A stretch of 20,300 bases of DNA from contig CAZEVY010000097.1 of assembly GCA_964515555.1 (NCBI GenBank), positions 1 to 20,300 on the forward strand, in the 5' to 3' direction. Shown piece after piece: positions 1 through 6,259 of the stretch. The position numbers and the translations under genes were made by a program. The first letter of the stretch is position 1. Every line of letters begins with the position of its first letter. Under the pieces are notes generated by a model. The model had not been told where the DNA came from and made no database searches. It saw only the letters and a list, made by a program, of their open reading frames with translations. The stretch is from CAZEVY01 sp964515555. Its GTDB lineage: Bacteria > Acidobacteriota > Terriglobia > Bryobacterales > Bryobacteraceae.

Positions 1-762
1 CTGCGTCTTCAGGCTGATGTCGCCGATCTCGTCGAGGAAGACGGAGCCGCCCTCGGCCACCTCGAACTTGCCCTTGCGCCGGTACTGCGCTCCCGTGAAG
101 GCCCCGCGCTCGTGCCCGAACAGTTCGCTTTCGAGCAGTGTCTCGGTCAGCGCGCCGCAGTGGATCGTCACCATCGGCATCAGCCGCCGCGGGCTGGCGG
201 CGTGAATCGCCCGCGCCACCACCTCCTTGCCGGTCCCGCTTTCGCCGGCGATCAGAACGGTGGCGTCGGTCGAGGCTACCGTCTCGATCAGTTCGGCGAC
301 CCGCTTCATCGCCGGGCTCCGTCCGATCAGCCCGGGATGCGACTGCTCGATACTCTCTCGCAGCGCTTCGGCCTGCCGCCGCGCGCGCCGATGGTCGAGC
401 GCCTTGGCGACCAGGTGCGTCAGCTCGTCCGGATCTACGGGCTTGGTCAGATAATCGTAGGCGCCGCGCTTCAGCGCTTGCACGGCCGTCTCGACCGTGG
501 CGTATCCCGTCATGATGACGACCGTGAGGTCGGGGTCGGCGCCCGCCAGGCGGTGTTGCAGCTCGATGCCGTCCATGCCCGGCATCTTGATGTCGACCAG
601 CGCCAGGTCGAAGCGCGATTTGGCGGCCGTCGCCAGCGCCTCGCGGGCGTGCTCGGCGGCGGTCACCTCGTACCCCTCCGCCGAAAACCACTGCGTCAGC
701 GAATCGCGAACGACCGGCTCGTCGTCGACGATCAGGATTCGGCCTTTGCCGTTACTAGACAT
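1..762 (-). CDS. NtrC-family sigma-54-dependent response regulator (3' end off the window)
   Basis: The 254 visible codons encode a receiver domain (about residues 8-120) followed by the start of an AAA+ sigma-54 activator domain. Visible receiver residues are the acidic pair D13/D14, phospho-acceptor D57 in VDIKMPGMDG, and K107 in TKP. The AAA+ part shows the Walker A motif GESGTGKE, the sigma-54 contact loop GAFTGA, and Walker B VFLDEIGD. The C-terminal DNA-binding domain should lie beyond position 1. The family is phosphorylated by a partner kinase and then remodels sigma-54 RNA polymerase. ATG at 762 lies inside the 3' end of the histidine kinase gene (31-base overlap), so the two are almost certainly a coupled pair. 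A likely target is the operon's own sigma-54-like promoter at 4751-4765; that link is inference. Confidence 0.95.
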   Translation of the reverse strand, partial: MSSNGKGRILIVDDEPVVRDSLTQWFSAEGYEVTAAEHAREALATAAKSRFDLALVDIKMPGMDGIELQHRLAGADPDLTVVIMTGYATVETAVQALKRGAYDYLTKPVDPDELTHLVAKALDHRRARRQAEALRESIEQSHPGLIGRSPAMKRVAELIETVASTDATVLIAGESGTGKEVVARAIHAASPRRLMPMVTIHCGALTETLLESELFGHERGAFTGAQYRRKGKFEVAEGGSVFLDEIGDISLKTQ

Positions 763-2123
763 TCCGTGTCCTCCGAGGCGCGCTCCCGCGCCGTCTCACC
801 CAGCGGAATCGAGATGAGAAACGACGCGCCGCGCCCCTCCGCCGGCGTCGCTTCGATCTCTCCGCCGTGTTGCTCCACGATGCTGCGCGCCACCGCCAGC
901 CCCAGACCGGTGCGATGCGGATCGTCTTTGGTCGAAAAAAACGGTTCGAAAATGTGCGGCAGTACCTCCGCGGGGATGCCCGGCCCGCTGTCGGCGATGC
1001 GCACGGCCGCCGAATCGCCCCGCCGCTCGGTGGCGACGGTCAACGCGCCCCCGTTCTTCATCACTTCGCAGGCGTTGACCAGGATGGCCAGCACGGCCTG
1101 CTGGATCTGTCCCGCGTCGCAGTCCACCGGCGGTAGCGCGCCGTCGAGCGCGGTTTCGACGCGGATGCCGCTCAACTCGGCCTGGTGCCGGATCAGCGTC
1201 AGGCTGCGCTCCACGAGCTGATTGAGATTCTCCGGCTGCCGCCGCCGCGGGGCCTGTCGAGCGAACGTCAGCAGGTTTTTCATGATGTCGCCGCAGCGGC
1301 GGCTCTCGCGCTCGATCACGCCCAGTTGGGCCGTCATGCGCTCGCGCGCGGGGTCGTCGAGCGCGGGCCGCGCCAGTTCCTTCTGCGCCAGGCGTGAGTA
1401 GGTCAGGATGCCGAACAGCGGATTGTTGACCTCGTGGGCGACGGTCGCCGCCAGCTTGCCGATGGCTGCCATCTTCTCGGCCCCGAACAGAACGCGGTTG
1501 GCGCGCTCGAGCTCGCCGGTCTTCTTCTCGACGTTGCGCTCCAGCCGCCGCACCGTCGTCCAGACCAGAAACAGGCCCAGGCCGCCTGTCAGCGCCCCGC
1601 CCGCCAGAGTGAGGACGCGTAACATCCCCTCGTGCCGCGCCAGCTGCTCGGCCACAGGCCCCAGCTCCATGCGCGTCTCGATCACGCCCAGCACCTTCTG
1701 GCTCGCCGGATGCGCGTGGCAGGCGGCCTGGGCGCAGGACGGCTCGTTCGAGACCGGCCGTATCAGCGTCAACTCGCGCCGGCCGCCGTTCTCGGCCGAG
1801 AAGCGCGCCCGGGCCGCGCCCCAGGTGTCCGGCGGCGGTGCGCTGCGCATGTCGTGCACGTGCACCCGCACGATGCCCGGGTCGCCGCCGATGTCGCGCA
1901 CCACCTGGTCGAGTGCGGCCCGGTCGTTGTGGAGCATCAGGTAGCGGGTGCTGCGCTGGATGACTTCGGCGAGACGGTCGGCCGATCGCACCATCATGCG
2001 TTCGTGCTCGCGGCGCTGGAGCCGCAGGTTCCAGTAGCCGAACGCGAAGAAGATCGCTCCGATGCCCGCCAGAAGCAGAACGGCGTGGCGGGCGCCGAAG
2101 ACGCGCGGCGCGCCGTCAGACAT
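732..2123 (-). CDS. Membrane sensor histidine kinase with a CX4CH motif in the sensor region
   Basis: The 463-residue protein has TM1 at about 12-31, an extracytoplasmic sensor region of about 135 residues, TM2 at about 168-190, a short charged/coiled linker, a HisKA domain with phospho-acceptor H230 in AHEVNNPL, and an HATPase domain with an N box (NACEVMKNGG), DSGPGIP and TGLGLA. No HAMP or PAS domain is evident. Just before TM2 the sensor contains C130, C135, H136 and H138 in the run SCAQAACHAH. This is a CX4CH arrangement that could bind a covalent c-type heme or a metal; that is inference. The start overlaps the upstream NrfD-like gene by 8 bases and the end overlaps the response regulator by 31. 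The kinase therefore belongs to the redox operon and probably senses a signal linked to it. Confidence 0.93.
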   Translation of the reverse strand: MSDGAPRVFGARHAVLLLAGIGAIFFAFGYWNLRLQRREHERMMVRSADRLAEVIQRSTRYLMLHNDRAALDQVVRDIGGDPGIVRVHVHDMRSAPPPDTWGAARARFSAENGGRRELTLIRPVSNEPSCAQAACHAHPASQKVLGVIETRMELGPVAEQLARHEGMLRVLTLAGGALTGGLGLFLVWTTVRRLERNVEKKTGELERANRVLFGAEKMAAIGKLAATVAHEVNNPLFGILTYSRLAQKELARPALDDPARERMTAQLGVIERESRRCGDIMKNLLTFARQAPRRRQPENLNQLVERSLTLIRHQAELSGIRVETALDGALPPVDCDAGQIQQAVLAILVNACEVMKNGGALTVATERRGDSAAVRIADSGPGIPAEVLPHIFEPFFSTKDDPHRTGLGLAVARSIVEQHGGEIEATPAEGRGASFLISIPLGETARERASEDTECLVTAKAES

Positions 2124-3240
2124 CGGCGAACACCGGGAGGCGCCGCACGGCGGCGCGGAAAATCGAGAACCCCAGCGCGATGATGCCCAGCGTCACCATG
2201 ACCTCGGTCCACCGCGGAATGTAGGTCGCGCCCGAGCCCGCCTCCAGGCCCGTCACGCTCACATTCAGCCGGTTGACGATGAACCCGAAGATCACCATCA
2301 GCGCATTCCCGTACAGCGCGCGCGGATTCGAGCGCACGCCCTCGCGGAACAGCATCAGGCAGGGCAGCATCAGCAGAGCGATCTCCAGCGCGAACAGCCA
2401 CGATTCGGTCGTGTTGCGCAGAATCAGAGGCAGCGCGCCGCGGCGCGCCAGGTCCATCCCGCGCATCGCCAGGTAGGCCGCCAGCAGCACCGCCAGCAGC
2501 CGCGCCATGCTCCCGAGCAGCGTCATCTCGATCTGCTTGCCGAACGCTCGGCTCGAGTGCCAGCTCTCGAAGATCGTCATGGCCAGGCCGGCGCACACCG
2601 CCGAGACCACGAAGAACAGCGGTAGCAGCGGCGAGTACCACAGCCCGTCGAGCTTGTGGGGCACGATCAGGAACAGGCTCCCCAGCGACGACTGGTGCAG
2701 CGTCGAGAGAATCACGCCGACGATGACCAGCGGCACCGAGATGGCCTTCAGCCATCCGAGCGGCGCGCGCCAGCCGAGCTTCTCGAAGACCGCCGGTGCG
2801 AACTCCAGCGCCAGCACCGTCGTGTAGAGCATCACGCACCAGGCGACTTCAAACATCACCGAGCGCGGATTCCACATCACCAGCGCATGCCAGATGCGAT
2901 GCGGCTGGCCGAGATCGAACATCAGCGCCACGATCACCAGCACGTACCCCAGGAACGCCGTCAGAATCGCCGGCCGCAGGATCGGTTTGTAGCGCTGGAT
3001 ATTGAAGATGTGCACGATGGCGACCAGCGTGAATCCGCCCGCCGCCAGTCCCACGCCGCACAGCACGTCGAAGCCGATCCACAGGCCCCACGGGAAGCCG
3101 TCGCTCAGGTTGGTGGATGCTCCGAGTCCGTGCGCGTAGCGCACCCAGGTGGCGTAGGCCGCGCCCGCCATAATGATCCAGAACACCGCCGTCCAGGGCG
3201 TGAGGCGCAGCCCGGGACGATGCGGGATCGCGGGCGTCAT
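2116..3240 (-). CDS. NrfD/PsrC/HybB-type polytopic quinone-interacting membrane protein
   Basis: The 374-residue protein is highly hydrophobic, with about nine to ten membrane segments and few charged loops. Sequence such as GFPWGLWIGFDVLCGVGLAA, HIFNIQRYKPILRPA and FDLGQPHRIWHAL is typical of the NrfD/HybB family. These proteins are membrane partners of Fe-S electron-transfer subunits and exchange electrons with the quinone pool. ATG at 3240 forms an ATGA overlap with the stop of the upstream ferredoxin gene, which fixes the start and points to translational coupling. No catalytic molybdopterin, hydrogenase or multiheme subunit is visible in the window. The direction of electron flow and the substrate cannot be assigned. 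A catalytic subunit could lie to the left of position 1. Confidence 0.92.
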   Translation of the reverse strand: MTPAIPHRPGLRLTPWTAVFWIIMAGAAYATWVRYAHGLGASTNLSDGFPWGLWIGFDVLCGVGLAAGGFTLVAIVHIFNIQRYKPILRPAILTAFLGYVLVIVALMFDLGQPHRIWHALVMWNPRSVMFEVAWCVMLYTTVLALEFAPAVFEKLGWRAPLGWLKAISVPLVIVGVILSTLHQSSLGSLFLIVPHKLDGLWYSPLLPLFFVVSAVCAGLAMTIFESWHSSRAFGKQIEMTLLGSMARLLAVLLAAYLAMRGMDLARRGALPLILRNTTESWLFALEIALLMLPCLMLFREGVRSNPRALYGNALMVIFGFIVNRLNVSVTGLEAGSGATYIPRWTEVMVTLGIIALGFSIFRAAVRRLPVFADV

Positions 3241-3980
3241 GACGGCCTCCCCTCTTCGGCGGCCACCTTCTCCCGCCGGTGCGTGATCCAATAGATGCCG
3301 CCCAGGAGCACCGAACCCACCGTCGCCACGTCCGGCACCAGCGCCAGCGCGCGCCAGGTGAGCGCCGGCAGCGGCTCCGGCCCGAACGCCTTCAGCCCGA
3401 GCTGCTCGAACGGAACCGCCGAGAGCATTAGCACCGAAGTCCCGCCGGCCTCGTCGACCCCGTAGATTTTCGGGTGATACTCGCCCGGCGACCTTCGCAG
3501 CCGCTCGCGCGCCTCGGCGATGAGCGCGTCGCGATCGCCAGAAATCGCCGCCTGCACCGGACACGCTTCGACGCACGCGGGCGGCTGTCCCTTCGCCTGG
3601 CGATCGGCGCAGAAGTCGCACTTCTTGATGCGTGGAAGCCGGCTCGACCATTCGTAGGCCGGAACCTGGAACGGGCAGGCCTGCATGCAGTAGCGGCAGC
3701 CGATGCAGCGCGACTCGTCGTAGACGACAGGGCCGGCCTTCGTCTTCTGGAACGCACCCACCGGGCAAACGGAAACGCAAGTCGGTTCGTTGCAGTGCAT
3801 GCACATCCGCCGCACGTAGCGCTCGCCGACGGTGCGGATGGTCGTGAGCTTCCGCGCCGAGAGCTTCTCCTCGGCCGCGATGCGATCGTCGTAGGCGAGA
3901 TTCCAGCGCTCGGCGCAGGCCCCCTCGCAGGCGCGGCAGCCGACGCACTTGGTGCTGTCGAACAGAATCGCCTGGCTCAT
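3237..3980 (-). CDS. Four-cluster [4Fe-4S] ferredoxin subunit with C-terminal membrane anchor (HybA/HmcB-like)
   Basis: The 247-residue protein has sixteen cysteines in four groups: C12/15/18/22, C60/63/68/72, C92/95/98/102 and C121/124/136/140. This is the layout of the DMSO-reductase-family electron-transfer subunit with four [4Fe-4S] clusters. A single hydrophobic segment at about 211-233 followed by basic residues looks like a membrane anchor. The first cysteine motif begins at residue 12, so there is no twin-arginine or other signal peptide, unlike many HybA proteins. The subunit could be cytoplasmic-facing or exported with a partner. A purine-rich ribosome site (GGAAGG) lies 6 bases before ATG 3980. 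Its stop overlaps the NrfD-like start (ATGA), so the two very likely form an Fe-S/quinone electron-transfer pair. Confidence 0.93.
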   Translation of the reverse strand: MSQAILFDSTKCVGCRACEGACAERWNLAYDDRIAAEEKLSARKLTTIRTVGERYVRRMCMHCNEPTCVSVCPVGAFQKTKAGPVVYDESRCIGCRYCMQACPFQVPAYEWSSRLPRIKKCDFCADRQAKGQPPACVEACPVQAAISGDRDALIAEARERLRRSPGEYHPKIYGVDEAGGTSVLMLSAVPFEQLGLKAFGPEPLPALTWRALALVPDVATVGSVLLGGIYWITHRREKVAAEEGRPS

Positions 3981-4047
3981 GATCGGCCTTCCTTGTCAGC
4001 GCTTAATGACCTGTAGAGCAATTCGTCAACCATAAGGCGGCTCCAGG

Positions 4048-4710
4048 CTAGGTGAGAAAGAATTCGGCAGTCGCCGCGCTCCAGGAGACCTCGGGAACGC
4101 CCTCGAGCAGGTCGTCGACGGGCGGTCCGCCTTCGGCGGCGGCGGCCCCGGCCAACTGCGGCTGTATCGCGTAGAGGCGCTCCACGGCGTCGCGCATCCA
4201 GGCGCGCACCAGCGGCCCGGGGATCAGGTTGCGATTGGTGCTCTCCTCGTCCGGAACGTGGACCGTCATCAGCCAGCCGCGCCCGTAGGGGTCACGACGC
4301 ACCAGCGACGGATCGTCGAGGACTTCCTGGTTGACTTCGGCGATTTCCCCCTCAATGGGCGCCGCAATTGCCGATTTTTCACCCTTTCGGTGGAGAATGA
4401 ACGCCTTCTGGCCCTGCCGGACCCAGTGGCCTGGCTTGGGCATTTCGATCTTCTCGACCTTTCCGGCGAGCGCCGCGGCGAATGCGTCGATTCCCACGCG
4501 CACCAGCCGCTTGCGCTCCCGCGCGATCCACCCGTGACCGGCGTGGTAGCGCAGATCGCCGGGCGTCGGGAAGCCGTCCACGTGGACGGGCCGGAGGAGA
4601 GGCGGTTTCGCCGCCTCGGCGGTGGCGGGCGCCGCGGCCTCGCGCCGGCTCAACAGGTAATCGAGCAGCGCGAAGGCGAGAAAGGTCGCGAGCACCATCA
4701 GGACTGTCAT
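4048..4710 (-). CDS. Membrane-anchored GcvH-like protein, lipoyl lysine apparently lost
   Basis: The 220-residue protein starts with one membrane helix (about 2-20) and then a linker. Residues about 52-152 have the glycine-cleavage H fold: HAGHGWI, a GKVEKIEMPKPG segment, APIEGEIAEVN and DPYGRGWLM. In true GcvH the lipoylated Lys sits 11 residues before the Gly of the APxxG turn. Here that position is G110, with K109 and K112 beside it, so lipoylation is doubtful. The C-terminal ~70 residues match nothing I recognise. I chose ATG 4710 because GGAGG lies 6 bases upstream; an in-frame start at 4746 would precede the predicted transcription start. It is the first gene of the redox operon, 67 bases before the ferredoxin gene. 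A role in glycine cleavage is unlikely because no gcvT or gcvP is nearby. Confidence 0.85.
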   Translation of the reverse strand: MTVLMVLATFLAFALLDYLLSRREAAAPATAEAAKPPLLRPVHVDGFPTPGDLRYHAGHGWIARERKRLVRVGIDAFAAALAGKVEKIEMPKPGHWVRQGQKAFILHRKGEKSAIAAPIEGEIAEVNQEVLDDPSLVRRDPYGRGWLMTVHVPDEESTNRNLIPGPLVRAWMRDAVERLYAIQPQLAGAAAAEGGPPVDDLLEGVPEVSWSAATAEFFLT

Positions 4711-4750
4711 GGCGAACCTCCATGGCCGCGTTCGGCCGCTTTGCATAAGG

Positions 4751-4765
4751 ACAATCGCCGGGCCA
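4751..4765 (-). promoter_or_regulatory. Candidate sigma-54 (-24/-12) promoter for the redox operon
   Basis: Read on the minus strand the element is TGGCCCGGCGATTGT. It matches the consensus TGGCACG-N4-TTGC except for A to C inside the -24 box and C to T at the last base of the -12 box. Spacing is exact. Transcription would begin near 4740, giving a ~30-base leader that carries the GGAGG ribosome site before ATG 4710. The operon it would drive ends in an NtrC-type sigma-54 activator, which supports the reading. The imperfect -12 GC doublet is the main doubt. Confidence 0.5.
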
Positions 4766-4798
4766 GATGCTCACGATCAATGTTTTCAGCGGACTGGC

Positions 4799-4890
4799 GT
4801 GATTCGGCGATCACGGGCGTGTGGTCCTATTCGACGGAGAGCGTCGCGAAACTCGATATCGGACCGTCGAATCACCGCGAATCGCCGAAT
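4799..4890. promoter_or_regulatory. Repeated inverted motif, possible activator binding sites
   Basis: GTGATTCGGCGATCAC at 4799-4814 is an inverted repeat with 5-base arms. Its core ATCGCCGAAT (minus strand at 4802-4811) recurs in the opposite orientation at 4881-4890, next to a second AATCACCG segment at 4870-4877. The two copies are centred about 67 and 145 bases upstream of the predicted sigma-54 start, a plausible range for NtrC-type enhancer sites. That function is inference from position and repetition. They could also serve the plus-strand gene at 4997. Confidence 0.35.
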
Positions 4891-4996
4891 TGCGTTTTTC
4901 GACATCGGTGTTGTGAATCTCCTCGTGGAGCCTCCAGGCCCGCCGATCTCAGGTCGGCGTGAGAATTGCACCGTTCAAAGGCGAAGGAGAATCGTC

Positions 4997-5248
4997 ATGT
5001 CGTCGATATGGGTGATCCTGTCGTACACCTCCGCCGTCGTGTGCGCGCTGCTCCTGCTGAATCACTTCCACGCGCGGCGCTGGTACTGGCACGCGCTCAG
5101 CTTCGGGGCGGCGGTCGGGATCGGCTTCTACTCGCCGCCGGAAGCCTGGCGCGGCCCCATGGCCGATCTCACGGTCGGGTGGCTGTTCACGCTGTTCTTC
5201 CTGCTGGCGATCGCCGCGCCGCTGTTTCGGATCCGCCGGACTGAGTGA
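4997..5248 (+). CDS. Small membrane protein of unknown function
   Basis: The 83-residue protein has three hydrophobic stretches, at about 4-21, 31-46 and 58-76, with short basic loops (HARRWYW and a C-terminal RIRRTE). I do not recognise a family. ATG 4997 is preceded by GAAGGAGA with about 6 bases spacing, a strong ribosome site; this start gives a protein that is membrane-embedded from its first residues. It is transcribed divergently from the redox operon, from a shared ~290-base intergenic region, and is followed about 85 bases later by the FkbM run. It may be a stand-alone gene or a small partner of either neighbour. Confidence 0.75.
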   Translation: MSSIWVILSYTSAVVCALLLLNHFHARRWYWHALSFGAAVGIGFYSPPEAWRGPMADLTVGWLFTLFFLLAIAAPLFRIRRTE

Positions 5249-5294
5249 ACTCTCGCGGCTTGGGTGCGCCGAGCCGCGCACCGTGGCCCCCATC

Positions 5295-5324
5295 TTGGGT
5301 CGTCTGGCCCACCCGCGCTATCAT
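5295..5324 (+). promoter_or_regulatory. Candidate sigma-70-type promoter giving a nearly leaderless FkbM transcript
   Basis: TTGGGT at 5295-5300 and TATCAT at 5319-5324 are separated by 18 bases. Transcription would start about 5331, next to the GTG at 5333. There is no Shine-Dalgarno sequence at that GTG, which fits leaderless translation. Confidence 0.4.
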
Positions 5325-5332
5325 TGACTTCA

Positions 5333-6259
5333 GTGAGACTGCTGTTCGGCCTTCGGGTCGTTGCGCCCGTCGCCGCCGTGGCCGCGATCTTCTACTTCTA
5401 CGCGCCGGCGCGGCTGGCGGCGCTGGTACTGGCCGGCCGCAGCCCGGTCTGTCCGTTCACCCGGGCGATCACCAGTCCGGAGCACCTCAAGCGTCTGACC
5501 CAGGCCAAGGACCGCATTCTCGCGGCCAGCCGCAAGCTCGAAGAAGACGCACCCTACGAGCTGTGGACCACGCCCCGCGGACGCTTCTGGATTCCCAAGG
5601 GCAGCCACTACGTCCTGCCGTTCAATCTCGCCGAGCAGGAGATGCGCATCTACTCGTCGCCCTCGGTCGCGCTCCGGCGCGGCGACACCGTGCTCGATTG
5701 CGGCGCCAACGTTGGCGTCTACACGCGAGCGGCGCTCGACGAGGGCGCCGCCCTGGTGGTCGCCATCGAGCCGGCGCCGGAAAATATCGAAGTGCTGCGC
5801 CGCAACTTCGCCGCCGAGATCGCCGCCGGGCGCGTCATCGTCTACCCCAAAGGCGTCTGGGACCGCGACGACATCCTCACGCTGCACGTCGACCCGCATA
5901 ACTCCGCCGCCGACAGTTTCGTCATCCATCGCGAAGGGTCGCACGAGATTCTCAAGATTCCCGTGACCACCATCGACAGGCTGGCCGCGGAGTTGAAGCT
6001 GGCGCACGTCGATTTCATCAAGATGGATATCGAAGGCGCCGAAGTGAAAGCCATCGAAGGCGGGCGCGGCACCATCGCGAAGCATCGCCCGCGCCTGGCA
6101 GTCTCGGCCTACCACGACCGCGATCACCCGGTCGCGATTCCGCGCGCCGTGCGCGCTATCCACTCGGGCTACAACATGGAGTGCGGGCCTTGCGCCGAGT
6201 CGAACTGGTCGGTTCGGCCCGACGTCCTGCTGTTCTATGGAACGCGGGGTCGCCATTGA
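5333..6259 (+). CDS. FkbM-family SAM-dependent methyltransferase, membrane-anchored
   Basis: The 308-residue protein starts with a hydrophobic segment (about 3-35) that likely anchors it in the membrane. The SAM-binding motif VLDCGANVGVYT is followed by an acidic residue motif (AIEPAPEN) and by DFIKMDIEGAEVKAIEGG, a hallmark of the FkbM fold. Family members methylate hydroxyls of sugars, polyketides or lipids; the substrate here is unknown. GTG 5333 is preferred because the hydrophobic helix follows directly and a promoter-like pair ends just upstream. An in-frame start at 5264 would add about 23 residues of low-complexity sequence. The stop overlaps the next gene's TTG start (TTGA), so it is probably translated together with the sulfatase-like protein. 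Confidence 0.9.
   Translation: MRLLFGLRVVAPVAAVAAIFYFYAPARLAALVLAGRSPVCPFTRAITSPEHLKRLTQAKDRILAASRKLEEDAPYELWTTPRGRFWIPKGSHYVLPFNLAEQEMRIYSSPSVALRRGDTVLDCGANVGVYTRAALDEGAALVVAIEPAPENIEVLRRNFAAEIAAGRVIVYPKGVWDRDDILTLHVDPHNSAADSFVIHREGSHEILKIPVTTIDRLAAELKLAHVDFIKMDIEGAEVKAIEGGRGTIAKHRPRLAVSAYHDRDHPVAIPRAVRAIHSGYNMECGPCAESNWSVRPDVLLFYGTRGRH

Noticed and set aside
4711..4746. Upstream ATG of the GcvH-like gene at 4746
   Set aside because: It lies upstream of the predicted transcription start and has no ribosome site, whereas ATG 4710 has GGAGG at good spacing.
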